Shown: positions 1 to 7,882 of the stretch, piece by piece
Layout: each line of letters opens with the position of its first letter
Numbering within the stretch: the first letter of the stretch is position 1
Source of the DNA: Gp6-AA40 sp035571515
GTDB lineage: Bacteria > Acidobacteriota > Vicinamibacteria > Vicinamibacterales > UBA2999
Length of the DNA stretch: 64,000 nt
NCBI GenBank assembly: GCA_035571515.1
Contig: DATNCQ010000130.1
Span: 12,527-76,526, forward strand
Reading direction: 5' to 3'
Notes under the pieces: model-generated
Told to the model about the DNA's origin: nothing
Database searches by the model: none
Seen by the model: only the letters and a program-made list of their open reading frames with translations
Position numbers and translations under genes: made by a program

Positions 1-701
1 TTCTTCGCCAGGAAATCGCGCTTCGCCGTCATGAAGAGCCCGCCCACCATCGGCACCTGGGCCGGCCTCGGCAGAAAGCGCGTGGGTATTCCCGCGTTGT
101 CGATCATGCCGAAACCGACATCGTAATAGGCGAGCGCGTCGATGGCGCCGCGGTCGAGCGCGATGCCGGCGACGACGCCTTCGCCTACCGCCTGCCAGCT
201 CACCGATTTCGGATCGACGCCATTCAGCTTCAATACCAATTGCGTGACTGGATAATCGGTGGTGCCGAGCGTCGATACGCCGATACGCTTGCCTTTCAGG
301 TCGGCATAGGTGCTCAGCGGTGAATTCGGCTTCACCGCGATGTCCCACTTATAGGGGTAGGTGTATTCGTAGAAGGCAACTGTCTGCGGCAATTCTCCGC
401 GCGCATACAGCGGCAGGCTGAAGGACGGCGTGGAAACGCCGATATCCACCGCATGGCGGTCGAGCGCGATCTGCACGCTGCTCTGCGCGCCGAGATGCAT
501 TGGCTGCAGTTCGAACCCGGCGGCGGCGGCGTAACCGAGCGGACCCGGCAGCAGCGTGTTCAGCCCCTGCCCGTTCACCGTCTTCGACGCGAACCCCACG
601 CGAAGGGCGCGCAACTGAGCCGCCGACACGCCAAGCGGCGCAAGGCCAGCGGCCAGTGCACCTGCAAATCCGATGAGAACGTCACGCCGGCCGATGTGCA
701 T
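1..701 (-). CDS. ABC transporter substrate-binding protein, NMT1/SsuA type (partial)
   Basis: The gene runs off the left edge, so only about 233 N-terminal residues are visible. It starts with an ATG at 701. The product opens with a twin-Arg-like/hydrophobic leader (MHIGRRDVLIGFAGALAAG) followed by a periplasmic binding-protein fold: a beta strand LRALRVGFASK, then a ligand-pocket segment around GVSTLGTTDYPV, as in SsuA/TauA/NMT1 proteins that bind sulfonates, nitrate or thiamine precursors. It is divergent from the ATPase and permease genes at 867-2527, which most likely form the rest of the importer. The substrate cannot be read from the sequence. Confidence 0.85.
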   Translation of the reverse strand, partial: MHIGRRDVLIGFAGALAAGLAPLGVSAAQLRALRVGFASKTVNGQGLNTLLPGPLGYAAAAGFELQPMHLGAQSSVQIALDRHAVDIGVSTPSFSLPLYARGELPQTVAFYEYTYPYKWDIAVKPNSPLSTYADLKGKRIGVSTLGTTDYPVTQLVLKLNGVDPKSVSWQAVGEGVVAGIALDRGAIDALAYYDVGFGMIDNAGIPTRFLPRPAQVPMVGGLFMTAKRDFLAK

Positions 702-733
702 GTGCGATGAGTCCGCCGCTGTTTTGTCCCGCT

Positions 734-770
734 AGACGTCTTGAAGGCCAGGATTCCTTTCAAGACGTCT
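734..770. promoter_or_regulatory. 12-bp inverted repeat in divergent promoter region
   Basis: AGACGTCTTGAA at 734-745 is repeated as its exact reverse complement at 759-770, with a 13-nt spacer. It lies between the divergent starts at 701 and 867. It could be an operator for a dimeric regulator or a hairpin in the ATPase leader. The position favours a role in controlling the importer. Confidence 0.5.
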
Positions 771-803
771 CGCCCCGCCGGAGGCGGGGCAAGCAAACGC
801 TGC

Positions 804-862
804 GCGAGCGAGGCGGTCCCGACTCCTCCACACTTGCCGCTCCGTGGCGGAGCCTCGCTCGC
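804..862. promoter_or_regulatory. 11-bp inverted repeat just upstream of ABC ATPase start
   Basis: GCGAGCGAGGC at 804-814 is matched by its exact reverse complement at 852-862, ending 5 nt before the ATG at 867. A short CCCGCC/GGCGGG hairpin lies at about 775-789. If transcribed, these would fold the leader and could hide the ribosome-binding site. Confidence 0.4.
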
Positions 863-866
863 TATC

Positions 867-1694
867 ATGCTATCGGTGCCATCGTTGGAGAAGAGCGAAT
901 TGGTGCGGCCTGCACGCCCGGTTCAAACCGGCGGGTGCCCGTTGATTGCCGCCAGCAGCGTCGGCAAGACCTATTCCACGGCATCCGGTGAAAAGGTCCT
1001 CGCCCTTGAAGACCTGGACGTTTTCATTGCCCACGGCGAATTCGTGTCGCTGGTCGGCCCGTCCGGCTGCGGCAAGAGCACGTTCCTGCGCATCCTCGCG
1101 GGGCTGGAGCCAGCCAGTAGCGGCAGGCTTTCGATCGCAGGTCATGCCGTCTCCGGCCCGTCACCTGATGTCGGCGTCGTCTTCCAAAGCGCGACGCTGC
1201 TGCCCTGGCTGACCGTGGCACAGAACACACGCCTGCCCCTTCGCGTCGGTCCGGCGCGCGGCCGCGCGCCGACCGGCGTGCAGGCATTGCTCGAAATGGC
1301 GGGACTGAACGGATTTGAAAACAAATATCCCTACGAACTTTCGGGCGGCATGCAGCAGCGCGCCGCCATCTGCCGGGCGCTGGCGCGCGATCCCGAGATT
1401 CTCTTGCTGGACGAACCGTTCGGCGCACTGGATGCGCTGACGCGCGAACGGCTGAACGTCGAATTGCAGCGAATCTGGCAGGCGAGCGGAAAGACCGTGC
1501 TGCTGATCACCCACAGTATCGCCGAGTCCGTCTTTCTGAGTGATCGCGTGCTGGTGATGTCGCCTCGGCCGGGCCGCATCCTGGCCGATTTCGCGGTGAC
1601 ACTGCCGCGCCCGCGCGATTTCGCGTCAACGCCGGAACATCCGGACTATCTGCGGCTGACCAGAGACATCCGCTCCGTGCTGGACCGCGCGTGA
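867..1694 (+). CDS. ABC transporter ATP-binding protein, SsuB/TauB type
   Basis: This is the energising ATPase of the importer. Visible motifs are Walker A GPSGCGKS, signature LSGGMQQR, Walker B LLLDEPFGALD and the switch His in ITHS. The open frame reaches back to a TTG at 741, but the upstream part is low complexity and covers inverted repeats, so the ATG at 867 is chosen; it leaves a short tail before the conserved start of the nucleotide-binding domain. The stop TGA shares one base with the ATG of the permease (TGATG), which indicates translational coupling. The family normally serves nitrate, sulfonate, taurine or pyrimidine-precursor uptake. Confidence 0.9.
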   Translation: MLSVPSLEKSELVRPARPVQTGGCPLIAASSVGKTYSTASGEKVLALEDLDVFIAHGEFVSLVGPSGCGKSTFLRILAGLEPASSGRLSIAGHAVSGPSPDVGVVFQSATLLPWLTVAQNTRLPLRVGPARGRAPTGVQALLEMAGLNGFENKYPYELSGGMQQRAAICRALARDPEILLLDEPFGALDALTRERLNVELQRIWQASGKTVLLITHSIAESVFLSDRVLVMSPRPGRILADFAVTLPRPRDFASTPEHPDYLRLTRDIRSVLDRA

Positions 1695-2527
1695 TGAGCG
1701 CGCTGGATTCACAGGAGTTGACCGTCGAAGACGCGAAGCGGCGCGCGCGCACAAGTGGCGCAAGTGGATTGTTATTGAAGCTCGCTGGCATCGCCGCTCT
1801 GCTCGCGATGTGGCAGGCCGGCGTGACATTTCTCGACGTACCCACCTACATCCTTCCAACGCCGATGCAGGTATGGGCCGCTCTGAAATCGGGATTGTTC
1901 GTGCCGCTGGACAGCCCGACCGGTTTCTATATCCCCATCGCCAGCACCCTGGCGAATGCCGCAATGGGTTTCGTCATCGGATCGATCTCGGGGCTTCTCA
2001 TCGGGTCGCTGATGGCAGAGTTTCGCGGCGTCGAAACGGTGCTGATGCCCTACGCGTTTGCGCTGCAAACGCTGCCCAAAGTCGCTATCGCGCCGCTCAT
2101 CGTCATCTGGTTCGGCTTCGGCAACGGTTCGAAGATCGCCATGGCGGCGCTGCTCGCCTTCTTTCCGTTGATGGTCAACAGTTTCACCGGCATCCGTAAC
2201 ACTGAACCGGAACGCATCGATTTGATGCGCTCGCTCTCCGCATCGCGGCTGGAAATCTATGCGCGCGTCAAGCTGCCTTCGGCCGCGCCTTTCATCTTTG
2301 CCGGGCTCGATATGGCCGCGGTTTATGCGCTGCTCGGCACCATCGTCGCGGAATTTCTCGGCGCCCAACGCGGCATCGGCGTCACCATCATGCAGGCGCA
2401 GGCAGTGACCGACGTCGCGGGGGTCTTCGCCGCATTGATTATCCTGGGCGCACTCGGCATTCTGCTCCACCTGAGCATTCGCGCGATCAAGCGAAGGATC
2501 GTGCATTGGGACGAACGGGGACGCTGA
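1694..2527 (+). CDS. ABC transporter permease, BPD_transp_1 family
   Basis: About 277 residues with roughly six membrane segments. An EAA-like loop, where the coupling helix docks on the ATPase, lies near the segment RSLSASRLEIYARVKLPSA. It is the membrane channel partner of the preceding ATPase and the divergent binding protein. The ATG at 1694 is preferred over the GTG at 1691. Length and topology match SsuC/TauC permeases. No downstream transport gene follows, so the importer set is complete with three genes. Confidence 0.9.
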   Translation: MSALDSQELTVEDAKRRARTSGASGLLLKLAGIAALLAMWQAGVTFLDVPTYILPTPMQVWAALKSGLFVPLDSPTGFYIPIASTLANAAMGFVIGSISGLLIGSLMAEFRGVETVLMPYAFALQTLPKVAIAPLIVIWFGFGNGSKIAMAALLAFFPLMVNSFTGIRNTEPERIDLMRSLSASRLEIYARVKLPSAAPFIFAGLDMAAVYALLGTIVAEFLGAQRGIGVTIMQAQAVTDVAGVFAALIILGALGILLHLSIRAIKRRIVHWDERGR

Positions 2528-2885
2528 TGGAATCCGACGAAGCCGAAAAACCGCCGGCCAGGATACCGCCGGAAGGACGCGCCGATCATGCGGCCAGTAC
2601 CGCCGTCGTGCGGACACGTCTTCGCGATTCCACCAATCCGCGTCACAATGACGACCTGTCAAGGAATCGCGCCGTTGGTTTTCGCGCACGAATACCTCGC
2701 GGAGCCGAATCGGCGAGGACTGTTCATGGCGATCGAATTCCCGCGGCCGCGCGCGGCGCAGATGCCGCCGGCGCCGTCGAATTGAACAGCCAACATGGCG
2801 GGAGCGAAGCGACGCTTTTCGTGGCCGGACGTCAATCGTTCGTCATCCTGTAGTGCCTGGACGCTCCGCCACGGTGCGTGAGGGA
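2528..2885. other. No recognisable gene
   Basis: Open frames here (for example 2527-2853) have biased, repetitive composition and no recognisable domain. A 19-nt stretch at 2732-2750 contains overlapping EcoRI, SacII and NotI recognition sequences (see findings). Confidence 0.5.
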
Positions 2886-3536
2886 ATGCTCTTGGTGTGC
2901 ACGAATGTCGATCCAGCGCATGAAGACGAATTCAATCGCTGGTACGACCGGGAGCATGTGAACGAACGCGTCGCCATTCCGGGCTTCGTGTCGGGCGCGC
3001 GCTATCGGACCGTCCGTGGATCGCGCCGGTATCTCGGTCTGTATCGCACCACGTCGCTCGCCGTCTTTGGGACAGCCGCGTATCAAGAGGCGCTTCAGCG
3101 CCCCACGGCGTGGTCGGTGACAAACCTGGCGCGCATGCAGAACCCGATGCGTCGCGTCGGTTCGATCGAGATGGAGACCGGAGCCGGCACGGGAGCGTGG
3201 CTGGCGCTGCTCACGCTGGCGGCGAGCGCGACGAGCACCGACGTGACCGGGATGGCCCAACTGGGCTCTGAGCTGCTGACTCTCGATGGCGTCGTTGTGG
3301 CGCGACTGCTCGTGCCCGATGCGGCGCTGTCCACGCCGCTGCCCGCGGAAGATCCCCGCGAACGACGCCTGGACCCTCTTCTCCTCATCGAGGCGGCAGC
3401 GGAAGCGGCGGTCGCCAATGCAGGTCGTCATGCTGCCCGTCACGTCGGCGCCGCTTCGGATGACCTCTCCGTGTTCCAACTGATGTGGCAGCTGCGGCTG
3501 ACTGATCTTTCCAGAGAAACCATCGGTGGCCCATGA
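2886..3536 (+). CDS. DUF4286/EthD-like small ferredoxin-fold protein
   Basis: Conserved hypothetical protein of about 216 residues. The N-terminal 100 residues have the pattern of dimeric alpha/beta-barrel proteins (DUF4286, EthD, NIPSNAP-like): MLLVCTNVDPAHEDEFNRWY followed by REHVNER. The second half is less conserved. The ATG at 2886, preceded by GAGGG, fits the domain start better than the GTG at 2853. Its last bases overlap the start of the MFS gene (ATGA), so the two are probably co-translated; a role in handling the carried metabolite is an inference only. Confidence 0.7.
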   Translation: MLLVCTNVDPAHEDEFNRWYDREHVNERVAIPGFVSGARYRTVRGSRRYLGLYRTTSLAVFGTAAYQEALQRPTAWSVTNLARMQNPMRRVGSIEMETGAGTGAWLALLTLAASATSTDVTGMAQLGSELLTLDGVVVARLLVPDAALSTPLPAEDPRERRLDPLLLIEAAAEAAVANAGRHAARHVGAASDDLSVFQLMWQLRLTDLSRETIGGP

Positions 3537-4843
3537 CTACCCTTGCTGCTCTGCACGCGTCACCCTCAATCGGACACACGAGCACGCGGAGACTTGCCAC
3601 TGCCAGCTCCGTTGGAACGACACTCGAGTGGTATGACTTCACGGTCTACAACACGCTCGCAGCGCTGATCTTCAACCGGTTGTTCTTCCCGTCCTTTGAT
3701 CCGTTGTCCGGAACTATTCTGGCGTTCTCAACCTACGCCGTGGGCTATGTCTCGAGGCCAATCGGCGGCGTGCTCTTCGGACACCTGGGTGACAAGCACG
3801 GACGCCGCGTCGTGCTGGTCATCACCCTGGTGCTCATGGGCGCTACGACGGGACTGATGGGCCTGCTCCCGACGTACGGGACGGCCGGCCTCGCGAGTCC
3901 AATCCTGCTCGTTACGTTGCGTTTCGTGCAGGGCGTTGCGCTCGGAGGCGAATGGGCCGGCGCCGTGCTCATATCGGTCGAACACGGCGCGCAGCGTCAC
4001 CGGGGACGCAATGCCTCGTGGACGCAGGTCGGACCATCAGTCGGCACCCTGCTCGCGACCGGCGGCATTGCCTTGATCACGTATCTCGTGTCCCCGGACG
4101 AATTTCTCTCGTGGGGATGGCGGATACCGTTTCTGGCCAGCGTTGTCCTGGTCGGGTTCGGGCTGTGGATTCGTCGCGGTGTAGCGGAGACGCCGATGTT
4201 CACCGAACTGGAACAGAGCGGCACCAAATCACAGACCCCGATCGGGGATGTGTTGCGGCGTTACTGGCGGCGCCTGCTGATCGCCGCAGGCGTGCGAGTC
4301 GGGTCGGATGTTCTGTACGCGCTCCTCGTCGTATTCATGCTGACCTACGTGACGACTGTGCTGAATCTGTCCCGAACGCTGGCGTTGACGGCCATTATGG
4401 TCGGGTCGGTGTGCAATGCGGTGTCGATCCTCTTCTTCGGAGCCCTTTCGGATCGTGTCGGACGTCGTCCGGTGTATGCGGCCGGCGCGCTGCTCGGAAT
4501 GCTGTGGGCGTTCGTCTTTTTCGTCCTGTTGGAGAGCAGAAGACCCGCGCTCATCGTGATCGCGGTGGTCGTCGGTCTGGTGATCCACTCCGCCATGTTC
4601 GGGCCGCAGGCCGCGTTCGTGACAGAGCAGTTTCCGACACGGGTCCGTTACGCAGGCTGCTCGCTCGCCTACACAGCCGCCGGCATTGCCGGCGGCGGCT
4701 TCGCGCCATTGATATTCGCGAGCCTGTTTGCCGTCTATCGCACGAGCACCACGATATCGCTCTATGTGGTCGCGACGCTGTGCGTGACCGGCGTCGCGCT
4801 CCTGGTGGCACGAGAAACAGCGGCGTCCCCTCTGGAAGAATAG
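3533..4843 (+). CDS. MFS transporter, metabolite:H+ symporter (MHS) type
   Basis: 436 residues with 12 predicted membrane segments. The conserved MFS loop is seen as GHLGDKHGRR between TM2 and TM3 and again as ALSDRVGRR between TM8 and TM9. The early motif TTLEWYDFTVYN is typical of the MHS branch (KgtP, ShiA, ProP), which carries organic acids or osmolytes with protons. It overlaps the upstream small protein by 4 nt. The substrate is not predictable. Confidence 0.88.
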   Translation: MTTLAALHASPSIGHTSTRRLATASSVGTTLEWYDFTVYNTLAALIFNRLFFPSFDPLSGTILAFSTYAVGYVSRPIGGVLFGHLGDKHGRRVVLVITLVLMGATTGLMGLLPTYGTAGLASPILLVTLRFVQGVALGGEWAGAVLISVEHGAQRHRGRNASWTQVGPSVGTLLATGGIALITYLVSPDEFLSWGWRIPFLASVVLVGFGLWIRRGVAETPMFTELEQSGTKSQTPIGDVLRRYWRRLLIAAGVRVGSDVLYALLVVFMLTYVTTVLNLSRTLALTAIMVGSVCNAVSILFFGALSDRVGRRPVYAAGALLGMLWAFVFFVLLESRRPALIVIAVVVGLVIHSAMFGPQAAFVTEQFPTRVRYAGCSLAYTAAGIAGGGFAPLIFASLFAVYRTSTTISLYVVATLCVTGVALLVARETAASPLEE

Positions 4844-4979
4844 CGACTCGGCGCGCCGGCCGCGGGCGTGGTGGTCGTCGGGTTGTGGCCGTTGATGATC
4901 GTGTGCACGTTGGGCACCTGTGCCGCCTTCGCCACCGTGGCCGAGAATTCCACTCCCGACCCGCCGTTGTTCTTGTCGA

Positions 4980-5600
4980 TCATTTTTCGGCCGGCCATCC
5001 GGGACTCAACGGTTGTGCAGGGTCCGCGGTGATTTGCAGGTTCGCGCAGTGGTGGTACGAGTACCCGCCCGGATTGTTGAAGCCATGATCGGCCATGAAC
5101 TGCACGACTTGGAGCGTGCACTTTCTGCAGTTGATGTTCGGCAGTTGCACGTCGCCCTCCCAGGGATCCATCGGGCCGGTCGGTCGAGTCGAATGCACGA
5201 AGAGACCATCGGCCAGCACAGGGATCTGCGTCGGGTTCTGGATGGCGGCGGACACCGACCATGGTCCTCTGTCGGACTCTCTGGTCGTCGTTTCAGGATC
5301 GAGCGGCAGCTCGGTCGGCGAGTTGACCGCCAATGCGACGCGGTAGTGACCGGGATGATAGACGGTCTCCTGAACCTTGAGATGCAGCTTCTGTCCGCCG
5401 ACGGCCTTCCCGATGATGTAGCTCGGTTTGCCGTAGTCGCTGTTCGTGCCGCCGCAGGGTCCTGCCTTCTGTGGATCACCGCGGTTGTCTTCGATCAGCC
5501 ACGACGCGGGCTCCAGGAGCTTGAAGTGGGCGTGGATGCCCGCCGGCACCGCCATCGTCAGACCAGCGGCAACAAGAGAGACGCGGGTCACACGTGTCAT
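4980..5600 (-). CDS. LPMO-like secreted copper protein (SCE4755-type)
   Basis: 206 residues. A signal peptide (residues 1-24) ends in IHA, so the mature protein would begin with His25 (HFKLLEPASW), the hallmark first ligand of a copper histidine brace. A second candidate ligand pair is in YHHCANL near residues 182-188, in the position expected for lytic polysaccharide monooxygenase-like folds. Cysteines at GPCGG and INCRKC could form disulfides. It is the last gene of an operon with the hydrolase and the cytochrome/monooxygenase-like protein upstream. Function may be polysaccharide oxidation or copper binding; the family is annotated as LPMO-like rather than proven. Confidence 0.8.
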   Translation of the reverse strand: MTRVTRVSLVAAGLTMAVPAGIHAHFKLLEPASWLIEDNRGDPQKAGPCGGTNSDYGKPSYIIGKAVGGQKLHLKVQETVYHPGHYRVALAVNSPTELPLDPETTTRESDRGPWSVSAAIQNPTQIPVLADGLFVHSTRPTGPMDPWEGDVQLPNINCRKCTLQVVQFMADHGFNNPGGYSYHHCANLQITADPAQPLSPGWPAEK

Positions 5601-5639
5601 ATTGAACCTCGATTGGCTGTGCGCGGATTGTTGGTGCGA

Positions 5640-6386
5640 TCACCTGATTGCTGGCGGCAGACCATACCCGGCAACCGGCAGGTTGGCGCGGAACCAGATC
5701 ACGATGTCCGCCTCCAGATCCTGCTGCTTCGCAAACATCGTCGCGGCGTGACCCGCGTCCTTGAACATTTCCACGCGGCTGTCAGCGTGCGCCGAGAGGC
5801 CAACGAGCTTCCTGATCGACGCGGCCGCATCGGTATCCTCTTCGCTCGCGGCGCCGAAAATCGGAAGGGTCGCCGAGCTCTTGATGTGAGCCTCGCCCTG
5901 TGCGTCAGTGCCTCCCGATAGCAGCACGAGGGTCCGGATTTCGGGATGACGGCGGCTGGCCTGCACGGCCTGGTTCACGCCGCAGCTCCCGCCCACCACG
6001 CCGAGCGCCCTGTTGATGACCGTTGACTGCGCGCTGAGAAACTTCAACGCAGCGTCGACGTCGCCCGGCATCAATTCCAGAATCTTCTGACGCTGCGCCC
6101 GGAAGTCGGTGAACGCCCCTCCACGACTCCCGCCGAAGCCGCGCCAGTCGATCGTGAGCACGTTGTAGCCGGCGACGTTCAGCATCGTGGCCAGCTGATC
6201 GTAGATGCGGCGATCGGCGTCGCACTGATGGAGGAGCAGGATGCCCGGCCCGCCCTTCTCCGCCGAATAGTAGCTGCCCTGGAGCGCGAACCCGTCGCCC
6301 GCCGTGACGCTGACCTGCCGCTGTGCCGCGTGCGCGGCAGCCGCGACGAGCAGAAGGACGCCGGAGACGACCGAGATGCGTGTCAT
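5640..6386 (-). CDS. Secreted alpha/beta hydrolase (dienelactone hydrolase-like)
   Basis: 248 residues with a signal peptide (MTRISVVSGVLLLVAAAAHA). The nucleophile elbow reads GGSCG (serine in a G-x-S-x-G context), an acidic residue follows in ASEEDTDA, and the catalytic His is in DAGHAAT. The start is the ATG at 6386, which overlaps the stop of the upstream cytochrome gene as ATGA. The LPMO-like gene follows 39 nt downstream. Probably an esterase or dienelactone-hydrolase-like enzyme in the periplasm; the substrate is unknown. Confidence 0.85.
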   Translation of the reverse strand: MTRISVVSGVLLLVAAAAHAAQRQVSVTAGDGFALQGSYYSAEKGGPGILLLHQCDADRRIYDQLATMLNVAGYNVLTIDWRGFGGSRGGAFTDFRAQRQKILELMPGDVDAALKFLSAQSTVINRALGVVGGSCGVNQAVQASRRHPEIRTLVLLSGGTDAQGEAHIKSSATLPIFGAASEEDTDAAASIRKLVGLSAHADSRVEMFKDAGHAATMFAKQQDLEADIVIWFRANLPVAGYGLPPAIR

Positions 6387-7807
6387 CGCTCGGTCAGGAA
6401 GCTGTTCTCGTCCGCCTCCCGATCGACCAGGAAGCCCATGTTCGGCGTGCCCATCTCCTCCCAGCTCTGACCGCCGTAGTAGACCCACTTGCCCGGGTCG
6501 GGGTTGTACTTGTTGCCGGTCGAATTGTCGTAGGTGAACTGCACGCGCATCCTGGCGCCCTTCGGGATTTTCACGGAGGTACGGTACGTGAGCTGCCAGT
6601 TGAAGTTGTAATGCGGCACGTAGAGCAGCGTCTCTTCTTTCCCGTCCGGATACACGAGCGTGTAGCGGACCGTCTTTCCGCGTACGTGGGCGTGCGGCCG
6701 GAACCAGACGAGCTCGACATCTTTCAGAAAGCTGATCTCCGCGGGCGGACCCGGATGGTTGGTCGCATAGGGAGGAATCGCCAGCGTCGCGTTCGCCTGC
6801 TGGCGCGCGACCGGCGCATTGTCGCCCTCCGGTCCATCCTGTGGCAGGAATTTCTTGGCGGGCGGCGTCCGGGTCACGGTGAAGCCGATGCGGCTCTTGT
6901 CGATGGTTGCCAGGCCGGTGGCCGTGTAGTGCAGGCTCACGATCATGTCGGAACCCGCCGGTACCAGCATCCCGGCGTTCACGGCCCGATAGTCTTCGAA
7001 CGGCAGCCCCGGCAGGTAGCAGAACTCGTTGGTGCCCTCGTGATACACGGTGGGACGGCCAACGCGACGCGTGACCTCGGTCGTGCCCGCGATGCGCGTC
7101 AGCACGACGCCATCGGGCGGGCCGGTCGTCGTTCCGTCGGGCTTCGTCATGGTGCCGTCCTCGCCGCGCGGCACCTCCATCCACTGGTACTCGCCGTACG
7201 GCGTCGTCGGCTTGTGCTTCTGGAAACCAAAGCACATGTGATGGACGACGGCCGGTACGCCCGGCATGATCTCGACCGACGTCACCCAGGTGTCTTCTTT
7301 GAACGGAGCGGGAAACGCGATGCGCTCCCATTCCACGATGCCGCGGGCTGGAACGGGATACGGCGGCAGATCGAAGGTCACGTCCGGCTTGATTTGCCAG
7401 CCGCCTGCCGGCCACTCAATCGCGGGCGGCGCATCGGTTGGATTGCCTTCGGGCGCGCCGTTGTTGACCCACGCCGCGATGGTGTCAATCTCGGTCTGCG
7501 TGAGGGACCGGTCGTTATTGAAGTGCCCAAAGCGTGGGTCCGCAAACCAGGGCGGCATCGCCCTCGAGAGCACCGCCGCCTTCATGGCCTTTGCCCACGG
7601 TCTGGTGTCCTTGAAGGTGAGCATCGAGAACGGCCCGATCTGACCCGGGCGGTGGCAGCTCTGGCAATTCTTCTGCAAGACCGGAAGCACGTCCTTGTAG
7701 AACGTGACCGCCCCGCCGGCATCCTGACTGGCCGCGGGTGGCGCCCACACCGCCGCCATCACGATCAGGACTATCGGGAACGCCACGACGGACATCTTTG
7801 ACAGCAT
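6383..7807 (-). CDS. c-type cytochrome fused to PHM-like copper monooxygenase fold
   Basis: 474 residues with a signal peptide ending near residue 28. One haem motif C48-Q-S-C51-H52 begins a small cytochrome c domain. The rest resembles the two-domain copper type II ascorbate-dependent monooxygenase (PHM/DBM) fold: HHM at 189-191, H293 in LHY, and H372-A-H374 in the sequence RPHAHVRGK are candidate copper ligands. Such fusions recur in Acidobacteriota, with no established substrate. It heads the operon with the hydrolase and LPMO-like protein, and its promoter must lie in the 75-nt gap shared with the divergent amidohydrolase. Confidence 0.85.
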   Translation of the reverse strand: MLSKMSVVAFPIVLIVMAAVWAPPAASQDAGGAVTFYKDVLPVLQKNCQSCHRPGQIGPFSMLTFKDTRPWAKAMKAAVLSRAMPPWFADPRFGHFNNDRSLTQTEIDTIAAWVNNGAPEGNPTDAPPAIEWPAGGWQIKPDVTFDLPPYPVPARGIVEWERIAFPAPFKEDTWVTSVEIMPGVPAVVHHMCFGFQKHKPTTPYGEYQWMEVPRGEDGTMTKPDGTTTGPPDGVVLTRIAGTTEVTRRVGRPTVYHEGTNEFCYLPGLPFEDYRAVNAGMLVPAGSDMIVSLHYTATGLATIDKSRIGFTVTRTPPAKKFLPQDGPEGDNAPVARQQANATLAIPPYATNHPGPPAEISFLKDVELVWFRPHAHVRGKTVRYTLVYPDGKEETLLYVPHYNFNWQLTYRTSVKIPKGARMRVQFTYDNSTGNKYNPDPGKWVYYGGQSWEEMGTPNMGFLVDREADENSFLTER

Positions 7808-7882
7808 GACGATCGGGGATTCTACATCCTCCGTGTCAGAGGCGAAGCGCCCATTCCCACCTGCTCAACTTACAATGCCCCC

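Noticed and set aside
2506..2853. 115-residue plus-strand frame after the permease
   Set aside because: Overlaps the permease end, biased composition, no domain and no partner in the importer.
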